NCBI RefSeq assembly: GCF_900215295.1
Contig: NZ_OCMF01000001.1
Span: 1,364,001 to 1,428,000, forward strand
From: Salinimicrobium sediminis
GTDB lineage: Bacteria; Bacteroidota; Bacteroidia; Flavobacteriales; Flavobacteriaceae
DNA length: 64,000 nt
Reading direction: 5' to 3'
Positions 18,716 to 26,706 of this stretch are shown here, one piece after another. The position numbers and the translations under genes are program-made. The notes under the pieces are model-generated. The model did not search any database, was not told the DNA's origin, and saw only the letters and a program-made list of their open reading frames with translations. The first letter of the stretch is position 1; each line of letters opens with the position of its first letter.

Positions 18716-19090
18716 ATGAAGATGAAAAATTACATTTTTAGAAGTGGATTGGTCTTGCTGCTTTGCATTATAAGTATCGCATGTTCGAAAGACATAGATG
18801 ATGAACGTTCCATTTTAGGAACATGGATAGAATCATCCCCGGTACCGGAGAGAACTACCCTTCATTTTGGAGAGAACAACCGCCTCACCCGGATTGACGG
18901 TGACGGGAATTCTGAAGAATATATCTATCGCATTGAAGACAATACTTTGTTCCTGAGCCTTGCATCCGGTCAGGAAGGTTCTTCTGAACTCTTCTTCGAG
19001 CAGATCAACGAGAACCGGATCAAGGTAGAAAACCTTTATGTATCCATTCCTGAAGCAGAGCCTACTTTTATCATTTTCGACAGGTATTAA
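18716..19090 (+). CDS. Small lipoprotein, possibly lipocalin-like
   Basis: 124 residues. The N-terminal signal ends in a lipobox (IISIAC, lipidated C23), so it is predicted to be a membrane-anchored periplasmic or outer-membrane lipoprotein. The mature part (LGTWIESSPVPERTTLHFGENN, then repeated beta-strand-like stretches) resembles lipocalin-like domains of Bacteroidetes, beginning with the typical xGTW. Function unknown. It interrupts the usual tsf-pyrH-frr neighbourhood on the opposite strand. Start could be 18716 or the second Met at 18722. Confidence 0.75.
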   Translation: MKMKNYIFRSGLVLLLCIISIACSKDIDDERSILGTWIESSPVPERTTLHFGENNRLTRIDGDGNSEEYIYRIEDNTLFLSLASGQEGSSELFFEQINENRIKVENLYVSIPEAEPTFIIFDRY

Positions 19091-19140
19091 ATAGGGGCAA
19101 GAGCCAAGAATATTGAGTCAAGACTATATAGAAACAAATA

Positions 19141-19173
19141 AACCCTTCCAGGGTTTGGAACCCTGAAAGGGTT
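19141..19173. repeat. Nested palindromic intergenic element
   Basis: Two 15-base arms (19141-19155 and 19159-19173) separated by TGG pair with one mismatch. Each arm is itself near-palindromic (AACCCT..AGGGTT), so the RNA can fold in two ways. It has no T run, so it is not a normal terminator, and a proper terminator follows at once. It resembles a dispersed repeat. Confidence 0.7.
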
Positions 19174-19186
19174 GTGTAATTAAAAT

Positions 19187-19220
19187 AAAAAACCCGCTTC
19201 TCTTTAGAAGCGGGTTTTTT
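19187..19220. terminator. Bidirectional terminator between lipoprotein gene and tsf
   Basis: Perfect 14-base arms AAAAAACCCGCTTC (19187-19200) and GAAGCGGGTTTTTT (19207-19220) with a six-base loop. Serves both the plus-strand lipoprotein gene and the minus-strand rpsB-tsf transcript. Confidence 0.95.
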
Positions 19221-19237
19221 GAATTATGAGTAAGTGC

Positions 19238-20062
19238 TTATCCTAAAGCAACTCTTTCAAAAGCTACAACCTTAAGGTTAGCATCCTGAGATTTTACATA
19301 TTCAGAAACAGACATTTTGCTGTCTTTGATGTAATCCTGGTTTACTAAAGTGTTGTCTTTAAAGAAACGCTTGATCTTACCTTTTGCGATATTGTCAAGC
19401 ATATCTTCCGGCTTACCTTCCTGTCTTAGTTGATCTTTAGCGATCTCGATCTCTTTTTCGATCACAGACTGGTCAACACCTTCTTCGTTAAGGGCAACAG
19501 GGTTCATGGCAGCTGCCTGCATAGAAACGTTCTTTGCGATCTCTTCGGCATTTTCGCTTTTTCCTGAAAGGCCTGTAAGAACAGCGATCTTGTTTCCTGC
19601 GTGAATGTAAGAACCTACGAAAGGAGCTTCAAGAGTCCTGAAATCTCCAATCTCGATCTTCTCACCAATTACTCCGGTTTGCTCAGTCAATTTCTCCTGA
19701 ACAGTGATGCCTTTGTAATCTTTAGAAAGTAACTCTTCCTTAGAATTTACGTTCATTGCAAGATCTGCGAAATCTTCGGCCAACTTGATGAAAGATTCAT
19801 TTTTAGCAACAAAGTCTGTCTCACAGTTAAGAGAGATGATCACCCCTCTTGAATTGTCTGCATTTACCTTTGCGATAGCAACACCTTCAGCTGATTCTCT
19901 GTCGGCACGGTTTGCAGCTACTTTTTGACCTTTTTTACGAAGAACTTCAATAGCTTTATCGTAATCTCCTTCAGCTTCAACAAGTGCCTTTTTGCAATCC
20001 ATCATTCCGGCACCGGTAGCTTGTCTCAGTTTGTTTACTTCTGCGGCGGTTATATTAGCCAT
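19238..20062 (-). CDS. tsf: Elongation factor Ts
   Basis: 274 residues; nucleotide exchange factor for EF-Tu. The N-terminal UBA-like domain contains KLRQATGAGMMDCKKAL, followed by the core with CETDFVAKNESF and the C-terminal module (QEGKPEDMLDNIAKGKIKRFF). It lies 91 bases after rpsB; the spacer contains a long stem-loop. Confidence 0.98.
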   Translation of the reverse strand: MANITAAEVNKLRQATGAGMMDCKKALVEAEGDYDKAIEVLRKKGQKVAANRADRESAEGVAIAKVNADNSRGVIISLNCETDFVAKNESFIKLAEDFADLAMNVNSKEELLSKDYKGITVQEKLTEQTGVIGEKIEIGDFRTLEAPFVGSYIHAGNKIAVLTGLSGKSENAEEIAKNVSMQAAAMNPVALNEEGVDQSVIEKEIEIAKDQLRQEGKPEDMLDNIAKGKIKRFFKDNTLVNQDYIKDSKMSVSEYVKSQDANLKVVAFERVALG

Positions 20063-20091
20063 AGTCTTTAGTATTTTTATTAAAATGAATA

Positions 20092-20131
20092 AGTCGTTTA
20101 GCTAAATTCGAAAGAATGCAACCAAACGACT
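20092..20131 (-). other. Stem-loop in the rpsB-tsf spacer
   Basis: AGTCGTTT (20092-20099) and AAACGACT (20124-20131) pair perfectly around a 24-base loop. No U run follows on the minus strand. It could be a processing or attenuation structure setting the S2 to EF-Ts ratio; this is inference. Confidence 0.5.
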
Positions 20132-20153
20132 CATAGATTAATTATATGAACTT

Positions 20154-21050
20154 CTATTCTTCCTCGTCGTTAGAGCGTGCATCGGCCAAAGTCTCTTTTT
20201 TGGACTCCAGTCTTACATCTTCCTGAGCTTCTTTCATATCTTTCTTATCCTGTGGATCTGAAGATACAGCCTCGGTCTCTAATTTTGGCTTTCTTGCTCT
20301 TGGAGCTTTTGCCGGTTTCTCTTCTGCAGAGTCTTCTTCTTTACCTTCTTTACCAGAAGCTTTTCTTTCAGAAAGACCTTCTACGATTGAGTCAGCAACG
20401 TAAGAAACAACTTTGTTGATTGATTTTGAAGCATCATCATTTGCAGGGATCACATAATCCACATCTCTTGGATCTGAATTGGTATCGACCATTGCAAAAA
20501 TTGGAATGTTTAATTTTTGAGCTTCTTTAACCGCGATGTGTTCACGAGTGATATCTACAACGAAAAGAGCACCGGGAAGGCGGCTCATTTCAGAAATAGA
20601 ACCTAAGTTCTTTTCTAACTTAGCTCTCAAACGATCTACTTGTAAGCGTTCTTTTTTAGAAAGCGTGTTGAAAGTACCGTCTTTCTTCATTCTGTCGATA
20701 GAAGCCATTTTCTTAACAGCTTTACGAATAGTAACGAAGTTGGTCAACATACCACCTGGCCATCTTTCAGTGATGTAAGGCATATTGGCTCTTTCGGCTT
20801 GTTCAGCAACGATTTCCTTTGCTTGTTTCTTGGTAGCTACGAAGAGTATTTTTCTACCGCTGGCTGCGATTTTGCTAAGAGCCTCACCGGCTTCCTGCAT
20901 TTTAGCAGCACTCTTGTATAGGTTGATGATGTGAATCCCGTTGCGCTCCATGTATATGTAAGGCGCCATGTTTGGATTCCATCTTCTTGTGAGGTGACCA
21001 AAGTGTACACCTGCATCAAGTAATTCTTTTACTTCTACTTTGTTTGCCAT
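20154..21050 (-). CDS. rpsB: 30S ribosomal protein S2 with charged C-terminal tail
   Basis: 298 residues. The S2 core (about 1-228) is clear: LLDAGVHFGHLTRRWNPNM, the IDRMKKDGTF segment and the LPGALFVVDITREHIAV block. Typical S2 is about 230-250 residues; this one carries a tail of about 65 Lys/Glu/Ala/Pro-rich residues predicted to be disordered. Upstream, 21051-21226 holds no gene. It contains a hairpin (TTTGGTG 21201-21207 with CACCAAA 21215-21221) just after the rpsI stop and presumably the rpsB promoter/leader. Confidence 0.97.
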   Translation of the reverse strand: MANKVEVKELLDAGVHFGHLTRRWNPNMAPYIYMERNGIHIINLYKSAAKMQEAGEALSKIAASGRKILFVATKKQAKEIVAEQAERANMPYITERWPGGMLTNFVTIRKAVKKMASIDRMKKDGTFNTLSKKERLQVDRLRAKLEKNLGSISEMSRLPGALFVVDITREHIAVKEAQKLNIPIFAMVDTNSDPRDVDYVIPANDDASKSINKVVSYVADSIVEGLSERKASGKEGKEEDSAEEKPAKAPRARKPKLETEAVSSDPQDKKDMKEAQEDVRLESKKETLADARSNDEEE

Positions 21051-21226
21051 TTTTGTAATAGTTTACGTTCTGTTGAATTAGCAACAATCAGGTGGCGATA
21101 TACGGCCCTGACCGTTTAGATGCTAAACTAACCACCGGCACTTCGACAAGCGGAGTGAATTCCGGAGTAACAACAAAAATCTTATGATTTAAATGAACTT
21201 TTTGGTGCTTTGAACACCAAATAATA

Positions 21227-21613
21227 TTAACGTTTAGAGAACTGGAATTTCTTACGGGCTTTCTTCTGACCGAATTTCTTACGTTCAACCATTCTTGGGT
21301 CTCTTGTAAGTAGTCCTTCAGGCTTAAGCGTGCTTCTGTTCTCAGCATCCAACTCTACCATAGCTCTGGAAAGGGCAAGGCGAATAGCTTCTGCCTGTCC
21401 TGTGATCCCACCACCGTAAACGTTAACTTTGATATCAAAGCTCTCGTTGTTTCCGGTCATGTTAAGCGGCTGTCTTACTTTATACTGTAAGGTGCTTGTA
21501 GAGAAGTAATCCTTAACGTCTTTTTTGTTTACAGTGATGTTCCCGCTTCCAGAAGAAACGTACACACGTGCAACTGCCGTTTTTCTACGGCCAATTTTGT
21601 GAATAACTTCCAT
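21227..21613 (-). CDS. rpsI: 30S ribosomal protein S9
   Basis: 128 residues with GRRKTAVARVYV near the N-terminus, the GGGITGQAEAIRLALSRAM block, and the basic C-terminal tail KKARKKFQFSKR that reaches the ribosomal P site. Its ATG overlaps the rplM stop by one base, so translation is coupled. Confidence 0.98.
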   Translation of the reverse strand: MEVIHKIGRRKTAVARVYVSSGSGNITVNKKDVKDYFSTSTLQYKVRQPLNMTGNNESFDIKVNVYGGGITGQAEAIRLALSRAMVELDAENRSTLKPEGLLTRDPRMVERKKFGQKKARKKFQFSKR

Positions 21614-22068
21614 TACTTAAGATCGTTTAAGTTAATAGTTTTTGGCTTTTGCGCCTGAACGTCATGCTCGGATCCTGCAAAAACTCTTAGGTTACGGAAA
21701 AGATCTGCTCCAAGTTTGTTCTTTGGTAGCATTCCTTTTACTGCATTTTCCACAAGTCTCTCAGGACCTTTTGTGAATAATTCCGATGCAGTTAAACTTC
21801 TTTGACCCCCAGGATAGCCGGTGTGGCGAATGTACTCTTTAGAGTCCCATTTCTTTCCTGTTAAGTTGATCTTCTCGGCATTGATAACAACTACGTTATC
21901 ACCGCAATCAACGTGTGGGGTGAAATTAGCTTTGTACTTTCCTCTTAGCAGCTTTGCCACTATAGAAGAAAGGCGGCCAAGGGCCTGTCCTTCGGCGTCT
22001 ACAACAACCCACTCCTTATTGACAGTGGCTTTGTTGGCAGAAACCGTTTTGTAGCTTAATGTGTCCAC
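21613..22068 (-). CDS. rplM: 50S ribosomal protein L13
   Basis: 151 residues with the L13 signature region (VDAEGQALGRLSSIVAKLLRG, KYKANFTPHVDCGDNVVVIN, RHTGYPGG). First gene of the rplM-rpsI pair. A perfect -7 element lies 57 bases upstream, leaving a leader of about 52 bases with a small hairpin. Confidence 0.98.
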   Translation of the reverse strand: MDTLSYKTVSANKATVNKEWVVVDAEGQALGRLSSIVAKLLRGKYKANFTPHVDCGDNVVVINAEKINLTGKKWDSKEYIRHTGYPGGQRSLTASELFTKGPERLVENAVKGMLPKNKLGADLFRNLRVFAGSEHDVQAQKPKTINLNDLK

Positions 22069-22095
22069 ACTAATTAAATTTACTTAATAATTAAA

Positions 22096-22132
22096 CATTC
22101 CATTCCCTGCATAAAACAGGGGTGCAAATGTA
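22096..22132 (-). promoter_or_regulatory. rplM promoter and short structured leader
   Basis: TACATTTG on the minus strand (22125-22132) is a perfect -7 element, with start near 22120. The leader contains CCCTG / CAGGG arms around a seven-base loop (about 22105-22121), which could form an L13 autoregulatory hairpin. That role is speculative. The rest of the spacer up to 22339 shows only a weak hairpin (about 22269-22292) after the AI-2E family gene. Confidence 0.5.
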
Positions 22133-22339
22133 CAATTAAAAACTAATTATTCAAATGCCCGATAATTAATTTGTTGGAGTGGAAGATTTTGATTTTCAGA
22201 AGGCTCCAAAGAGCTGCTGAAAATACCTTTTTTGGTAATCCATTCTTCCTGAAGATAAACATAAACTTTCGAAGAAGATTTCTTCCGAAGTATTCCGTTT
22301 AACGATCATTCATGTGTTAAATGTATAATGAGATAAGAA

Positions 22340-23401
22340 TTACGGCCGATTTTCTTTTAAGTATTCCTGATGTTTCTTTTCCATAGGTTTTACATGCAGC
22401 TCCTGCACCAGGATCATAACCACCAGAATTATCGGAGTGGCCAGAGTTATTCCCCAGAACCCAGCAAAACTGGCCACAATTAACTGTGAGGTTATAATGA
22501 GGGCGGGAGGGACGCTGGTCAACCGCTGCTGGATCTTAGGAGTTATTATGTTGCTTTCCAGGAACTGCACCAGAATGTAGAGTCCAACTACTATAAAAGC
22601 GGTCTGTGGATCCATTGATAACGCCACCAATACCGCTGGTATCATGGCAAGAAGAGGACCAAAGTTGGGAATGAAATTTAAAAAACCTGCAATAATCGAA
22701 AGTGCGAGCCACATAGGCATCCCCAAAATGTTCAAACCTACTGCCGTAAGCACAAATACCACGAACATGGCGAATAGTTTACCCAGGATCCACTGTTTCA
22801 TGCTCCGTCCCAGGTGGTCCAGGACGTCATCGGCCTTACCTCTGCCTTTTGGCGGCACCAGTTTTTTAATCCCTTTTGTATAAAGATAAGGAGAGGCGGT
22901 AAGGTAAGCTCCCACTAACAGGATGACATACATATCGCCCAGGATTCCAAAAGTAGTTCTGAAAAAGCTTGAGAAAGCGGAGGTCATTTTTTCTCCGCTC
23001 CCGCTATCCTGGATCTTCTCTATGGCTTCCCTGCCCAACCAGGTGTCATTTAAATATTCCCTGGCATTCTCGTATGTCTCGGGTAAGGTTTCGCTGAGTT
23101 GAGACATTTGATTTTGTGCTTCACTGCCAATAAGCCATATAATTCCCGCGGCAAAAAGCAAGGTTCCTGCAACCGAGATGGTCATGGCAATCCACTTCTT
23201 CCAGTTTGTCTTCTTCTCTATGAGTTGAGCTAAGCCCCGAAAATATACTGCGATAAGGGCGCCGCCCAATACCAGGATAAATACGCTGAAAGTGGATTTA
23301 AACAGTAGGAGGATGGAAGTGATCAGGGCAAAGATGCCTGCCGTGATCCAAATTTTTTGTACAAATGAATATTTTTTGTCCTGACTGAATTCTTCGGTCA
23401 T
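22340..23401 (-). CDS. AI-2E family transporter (YdiK/PerM type)
   Basis: 353-residue polytopic membrane protein with about seven or eight spans. It has paired N-terminal spans, a soluble segment (about 88-150), and the family's C-terminal block including GLNILGMPMWLALSIIAGFLNFIPNFGP and VGLYILVQFLESNIITPKI. Members transport varied or unknown substrates; the name does not prove autoinducer transport. A basic C-terminal tail (HVKPMEKKHQEYLKE) is cytoplasmic. It lies 273 bases from polA, separated by tandem repeats. Confidence 0.9.
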   Translation of the reverse strand: MTEEFSQDKKYSFVQKIWITAGIFALITSILLLFKSTFSVFILVLGGALIAVYFRGLAQLIEKKTNWKKWIAMTISVAGTLLFAAGIIWLIGSEAQNQMSQLSETLPETYENAREYLNDTWLGREAIEKIQDSGSGEKMTSAFSSFFRTTFGILGDMYVILLVGAYLTASPYLYTKGIKKLVPPKGRGKADDVLDHLGRSMKQWILGKLFAMFVVFVLTAVGLNILGMPMWLALSIIAGFLNFIPNFGPLLAMIPAVLVALSMDPQTAFIVVGLYILVQFLESNIITPKIQQRLTSVPPALIITSQLIVASFAGFWGITLATPIILVVMILVQELHVKPMEKKHQEYLKENRP

Positions 23402-23524
23402 TAACAGGGGTTTTTGGTTGGAAAATCAGTGTTTTTCAAAAGGTACTAAAATTCCTCTTTTTTGCCGCTGCTGTTAACAGAGTCTTCCGAAAATGACATT
23501 TTTGGAGGGATGAAAGGTGAATGT

Positions 23525-23670
23525 TTAAGGTCTATTGATTAAGGTCTATTGATTAAGGTCTAATAATTTAAAGAAGAAGCTTTTTTGTTCTGATGTTGAT
23601 CCTCAAATTTTGAATCTTGAATCTTGAATCTTAAATTTTGAACCTTAAACCTTAAACCTTGAACCTCCAA
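23525..23670. repeat. Short tandem repeats downstream of polA
   Basis: Two blocks. 23525-23564: a 14-base unit (TTAAGGTCTATTGA) in two exact copies and a partial third. 23602-23670: degenerate seven- and eight-base units (TTGAATC and AACCTTAA types). The whole 23402-23674 spacer holds no gene and no clear terminator. Confidence 0.75.
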
Positions 23671-23674
23671 CCTG

Positions 23675-26500
23675 CTAGTGCGCTTCCAGCCAGTTTTCGC
23701 CCACACCCAGTTCCACCTCCAGCGGCACATCCATTTTAAAAGCATTTTCCATTTCATGCTTCACCATCTCCTTGATCTTCTCAAGTTCGGGGCGGTAAAC
23801 ATCAAATACAAGTTCATCATGTACCTGCAACAGCATTTTAGTGCGATAATTTCCTTCTGTAAGCTTCCTGTGGATATTGATCATGGCCAGCTTAATAATA
23901 TCTGCCGCGCTACCCTGGATTGGAGCATTTACTGCGTTTCTTTCCGCGGCACTGCGCACCATTTGATTTCGGGAAGTTATATCCCGTAAATATCGTCTCC
24001 TTCCCAGCACGGTTTGTACATATCCGTGCTCCCGGGCAAACTCCACCTGTTCACTAATGAAATTGCGAAGTTTTGGATAGGTTTTATAATAAGTGTCAAT
24101 AAGATCTTTTGCTTCCCCTCTTGAAAGGTTGGTTTGATTGCTCAATCCAAAAGCCGAAACGCCATAAACAATACCAAAGTTCACTGTTTTTGCATTGCTT
24201 CGCTGTTCCCGCGTAACTTCTTCAATGGGTACATTAAAGACTTTTGCAGCTGTAGAAGCATGGATATCCTGGTTTTGCTGAAATGCCGAGATCATATTGT
24301 CCTCTTTGCTTAGAGACGCGATAATTCGCAATTCGATCTGGGAGTAATCGGCAGCCAGCAGGATATGATCTGCATCGCGGGGAACAAAGGCCTGCCTTAC
24401 CTGCCTTCCTCTTTCGGTCCTGATGGGAATATTCTGGAGATTAGGATTTGTGGAACTTAACCTTCCGGTTGCAGCCACGGTTTGTACGTAATCTGTATGC
24501 ACGCGGCCAGTCGCTTCTTCCACCTGCAGGGGTAAGGCATCAATATAGGTGTTCTTTAATTTTACAAGCCCCCGGTAATCCAATACCTGCTGTACGATCT
24601 TGTGCTGCGGCGCCAGGACAGAAAGGATCTCTTCCCCCGTAGAATACTGCCCCGATTTTGTCTTTTTTGGCTTGTCTACCAGCTTTAATTTTTCAAAAAG
24701 TACGATTCCCAATTGTTTTGGGGAACCAATATTGAATTCTTCTCCCGCCGTCTCATAAATTTCTTTTTCCAGTTGGGAAATATCTTTCTCCATTTCTTCT
24801 GAAAGGCCTCCAAGAAAATCCTTGTCCAATTTTATTCCTTCGAGCTCCATATCTGCCAGTACTTTGACCAGCGGAATTTCGATCTCCCTGAAAAGTTTTT
24901 CAGTATTTGCCTCTTTTAACTCCGGAGTGAAATGTTGCTTAAGCTGCAGGATAACGTCGGCATCCTCGACGCTGAATTCAGTCTGTTTTTCCAAGGAGAT
25001 GTCCCGCATATTTTTCTGGTTCTTTCCTTTTCCTAAAAGGTCTTCAACAAAGACGGGGGAGTAATTAAGGTAGGTTTCAGAAAGCACATCCAGACTGTGG
25101 CGCATATCGGGGTTGATAAGATAGTGCGCGATCATGGTATCGAAAAGCGGACCTTTAAAACTGATGTTGTATTTTGCCAGTACCTTAATATCATGCTTCA
25201 GGTTTTGACCGACTTTCTCAATATCTTCGGCTTCGAAAAACGGGCGCAATTTTTCCAGTACCGCCTGGGCTTCGGCTCTTTCTTCGGGCACCGGAATATA
25301 AAAACCTTTACCGGCTTCCCAGGAAAATGCCACTCCTATTATTTCCGAAGAAAAAGGATTAAGGCCGGTAGTTGTAAATTCAAAACAGGCACATTTCTGC
25401 TTCATTAAATTCTGAAGAAAAAGCTCCAATGCCATACCTGTTGCCACACTTTGATATACGTGAGGCATTTCTTTAATGGTCTTCCTGCCCGAAAAATTCT
25501 CTATCCCTTCTGAAGCTTCGGCTCCAAAAAGGGAAAATTGCCCTGCTCCTGCAGGTTGAGCCTGGGCCTTCCCGGTTTCTGTGCTTGTCACCTGGGTGGG
25601 TCTTGGCGTTTCCTCCCCGGAAAATAATTTTAAAAATTGCTCTTTTAGGCGCCGGAATTCCAGCTCCTCAAAAATCTCCTGTACCTTTTCTGCATCGGGC
25701 ACCGAAAGTTCATAATCTTCTGCATGGAATTTAACATCACAGTCGACCTGAATTGCTGCGAGTTTCTTGGAGATACGACCCAGTTCTGCATTGGCTTCGA
25801 CCTTTTCGCGCATCTTACCTTTCAACTTGTGGGTGTTTTCCAACAAAGCCTCCATGCTCCCGAATTCCTTCAGGAATTTTTTGGCAGTCTTTTCACCAAC
25901 TCCCGGAAGACCGGGAATATTATCTACGGCATCTCCCATCATTCCGAGGAAATCGATCACCTGATCGGGTCGCTCCACTTCAAATTTCTTCAAGACTTCA
26001 GGGATTCCCCAGATCTCAATGCCGTTCCCCATTCTGGCAGGGCGGTACATGAAAATATTTTCAGAAACCAATTGCGCAAAATCCTTGTCGGGAGTCACCA
26101 TAAATACTTTATAGCCTTCAGCTTCGGCCTGTTTGGCAAGGGTTCCAATAATATCATCGGCTTCACACCCGGGAAGAACAACTACCGGGATATGCATGGC
26201 TTTTAAGATATCCTGGATAAAGGGAATGGCCTGTAAAATAGGTTCCGGGGTGGCATCCCGATGGGCTTTGTAAGCTTCAAACATTTCTGTACGCGCCACA
26301 CTTCCTTCCTTGTCGAAACACACCGCCAAATGATCCGGCCGTTCTCTTCTGATCACATCAAAAAGTGAATTCATAAAGCCCATAATGGCCGAAGTATCCT
26401 GGCCTTTGGAGTTGACGATGGGATTGTTGATAAATGCGTAATATCCCCTAAAGATAAGGGCGTATGCGTCAAGAAGGAATAAGCGTTTCTGTTCGGCCAT
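23675..26500 (-). CDS. polA: DNA polymerase I, altered proofreading motif
   Basis: 941-residue family A polymerase for Okazaki fragment maturation and repair. The 5'-3' nuclease domain (about 1-290) is intact (CFDKEG; GCEADDIIGTLA; VTPDKDFAQLV; GDAVDNIPGLPGVGEKTA). The polymerase domain keeps motif A (DYSQIELRI), the O-helix (RSNAKTVNFGIVYG) and motif C (VHDELVF). In the 3'-5' exonuclease domain, motif Exo I should read FDTET. Here it reads FEFTT (373-377), so both carboxylates of DxE are changed (D to E374, E to T376), and the Exo III tyrosine is F. Exo II (GQNLKHDIKVL) retains its Asp. Proofreading is probably weak or lost. Confidence 0.95.
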   Translation of the reverse strand: MAEQKRLFLLDAYALIFRGYYAFINNPIVNSKGQDTSAIMGFMNSLFDVIRRERPDHLAVCFDKEGSVARTEMFEAYKAHRDATPEPILQAIPFIQDILKAMHIPVVVLPGCEADDIIGTLAKQAEAEGYKVFMVTPDKDFAQLVSENIFMYRPARMGNGIEIWGIPEVLKKFEVERPDQVIDFLGMMGDAVDNIPGLPGVGEKTAKKFLKEFGSMEALLENTHKLKGKMREKVEANAELGRISKKLAAIQVDCDVKFHAEDYELSVPDAEKVQEIFEELEFRRLKEQFLKLFSGEETPRPTQVTSTETGKAQAQPAGAGQFSLFGAEASEGIENFSGRKTIKEMPHVYQSVATGMALELFLQNLMKQKCACFEFTTTGLNPFSSEIIGVAFSWEAGKGFYIPVPEERAEAQAVLEKLRPFFEAEDIEKVGQNLKHDIKVLAKYNISFKGPLFDTMIAHYLINPDMRHSLDVLSETYLNYSPVFVEDLLGKGKNQKNMRDISLEKQTEFSVEDADVILQLKQHFTPELKEANTEKLFREIEIPLVKVLADMELEGIKLDKDFLGGLSEEMEKDISQLEKEIYETAGEEFNIGSPKQLGIVLFEKLKLVDKPKKTKSGQYSTGEEILSVLAPQHKIVQQVLDYRGLVKLKNTYIDALPLQVEEATGRVHTDYVQTVAATGRLSSTNPNLQNIPIRTERGRQVRQAFVPRDADHILLAADYSQIELRIIASLSKEDNMISAFQQNQDIHASTAAKVFNVPIEEVTREQRSNAKTVNFGIVYGVSAFGLSNQTNLSRGEAKDLIDTYYKTYPKLRNFISEQVEFAREHGYVQTVLGRRRYLRDITSRNQMVRSAAERNAVNAPIQGSAADIIKLAMINIHRKLTEGNYRTKMLLQVHDELVFDVYRPELEKIKEMVKHEMENAFKMDVPLEVELGVGENWLEAH

Positions 26501-26636
26501 GGATTAAAATTTTGGAAGGCTAAAATTACGAAACTCAAATCAGTATTGAGTAATGAGAAGTTAGAAATGAAATTTATGGAACCCCATATTCACAATCGGA
26601 AACACCAGGCAAGCACCAAATTCCCAATTCCAAAAC

Positions 26637-26673
26637 AAAATAAAAAAAGTGAATGGGCTTTATGGGCCCATTC
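26637..26673 (-). terminator. Terminator after the sugar MFS gene
   Basis: Arms GAATGGGC (26651-26658) and GCCCATTC (26666-26673); on the minus strand the stem is followed by a U-rich run from 26650 down to 26637. Lies 34 bases after the MFS stop. Confidence 0.8.
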
Positions 26674-26706
26674 ATACTCAGTACTTCAGCTTTACCTGTA
26701 TTAGAA

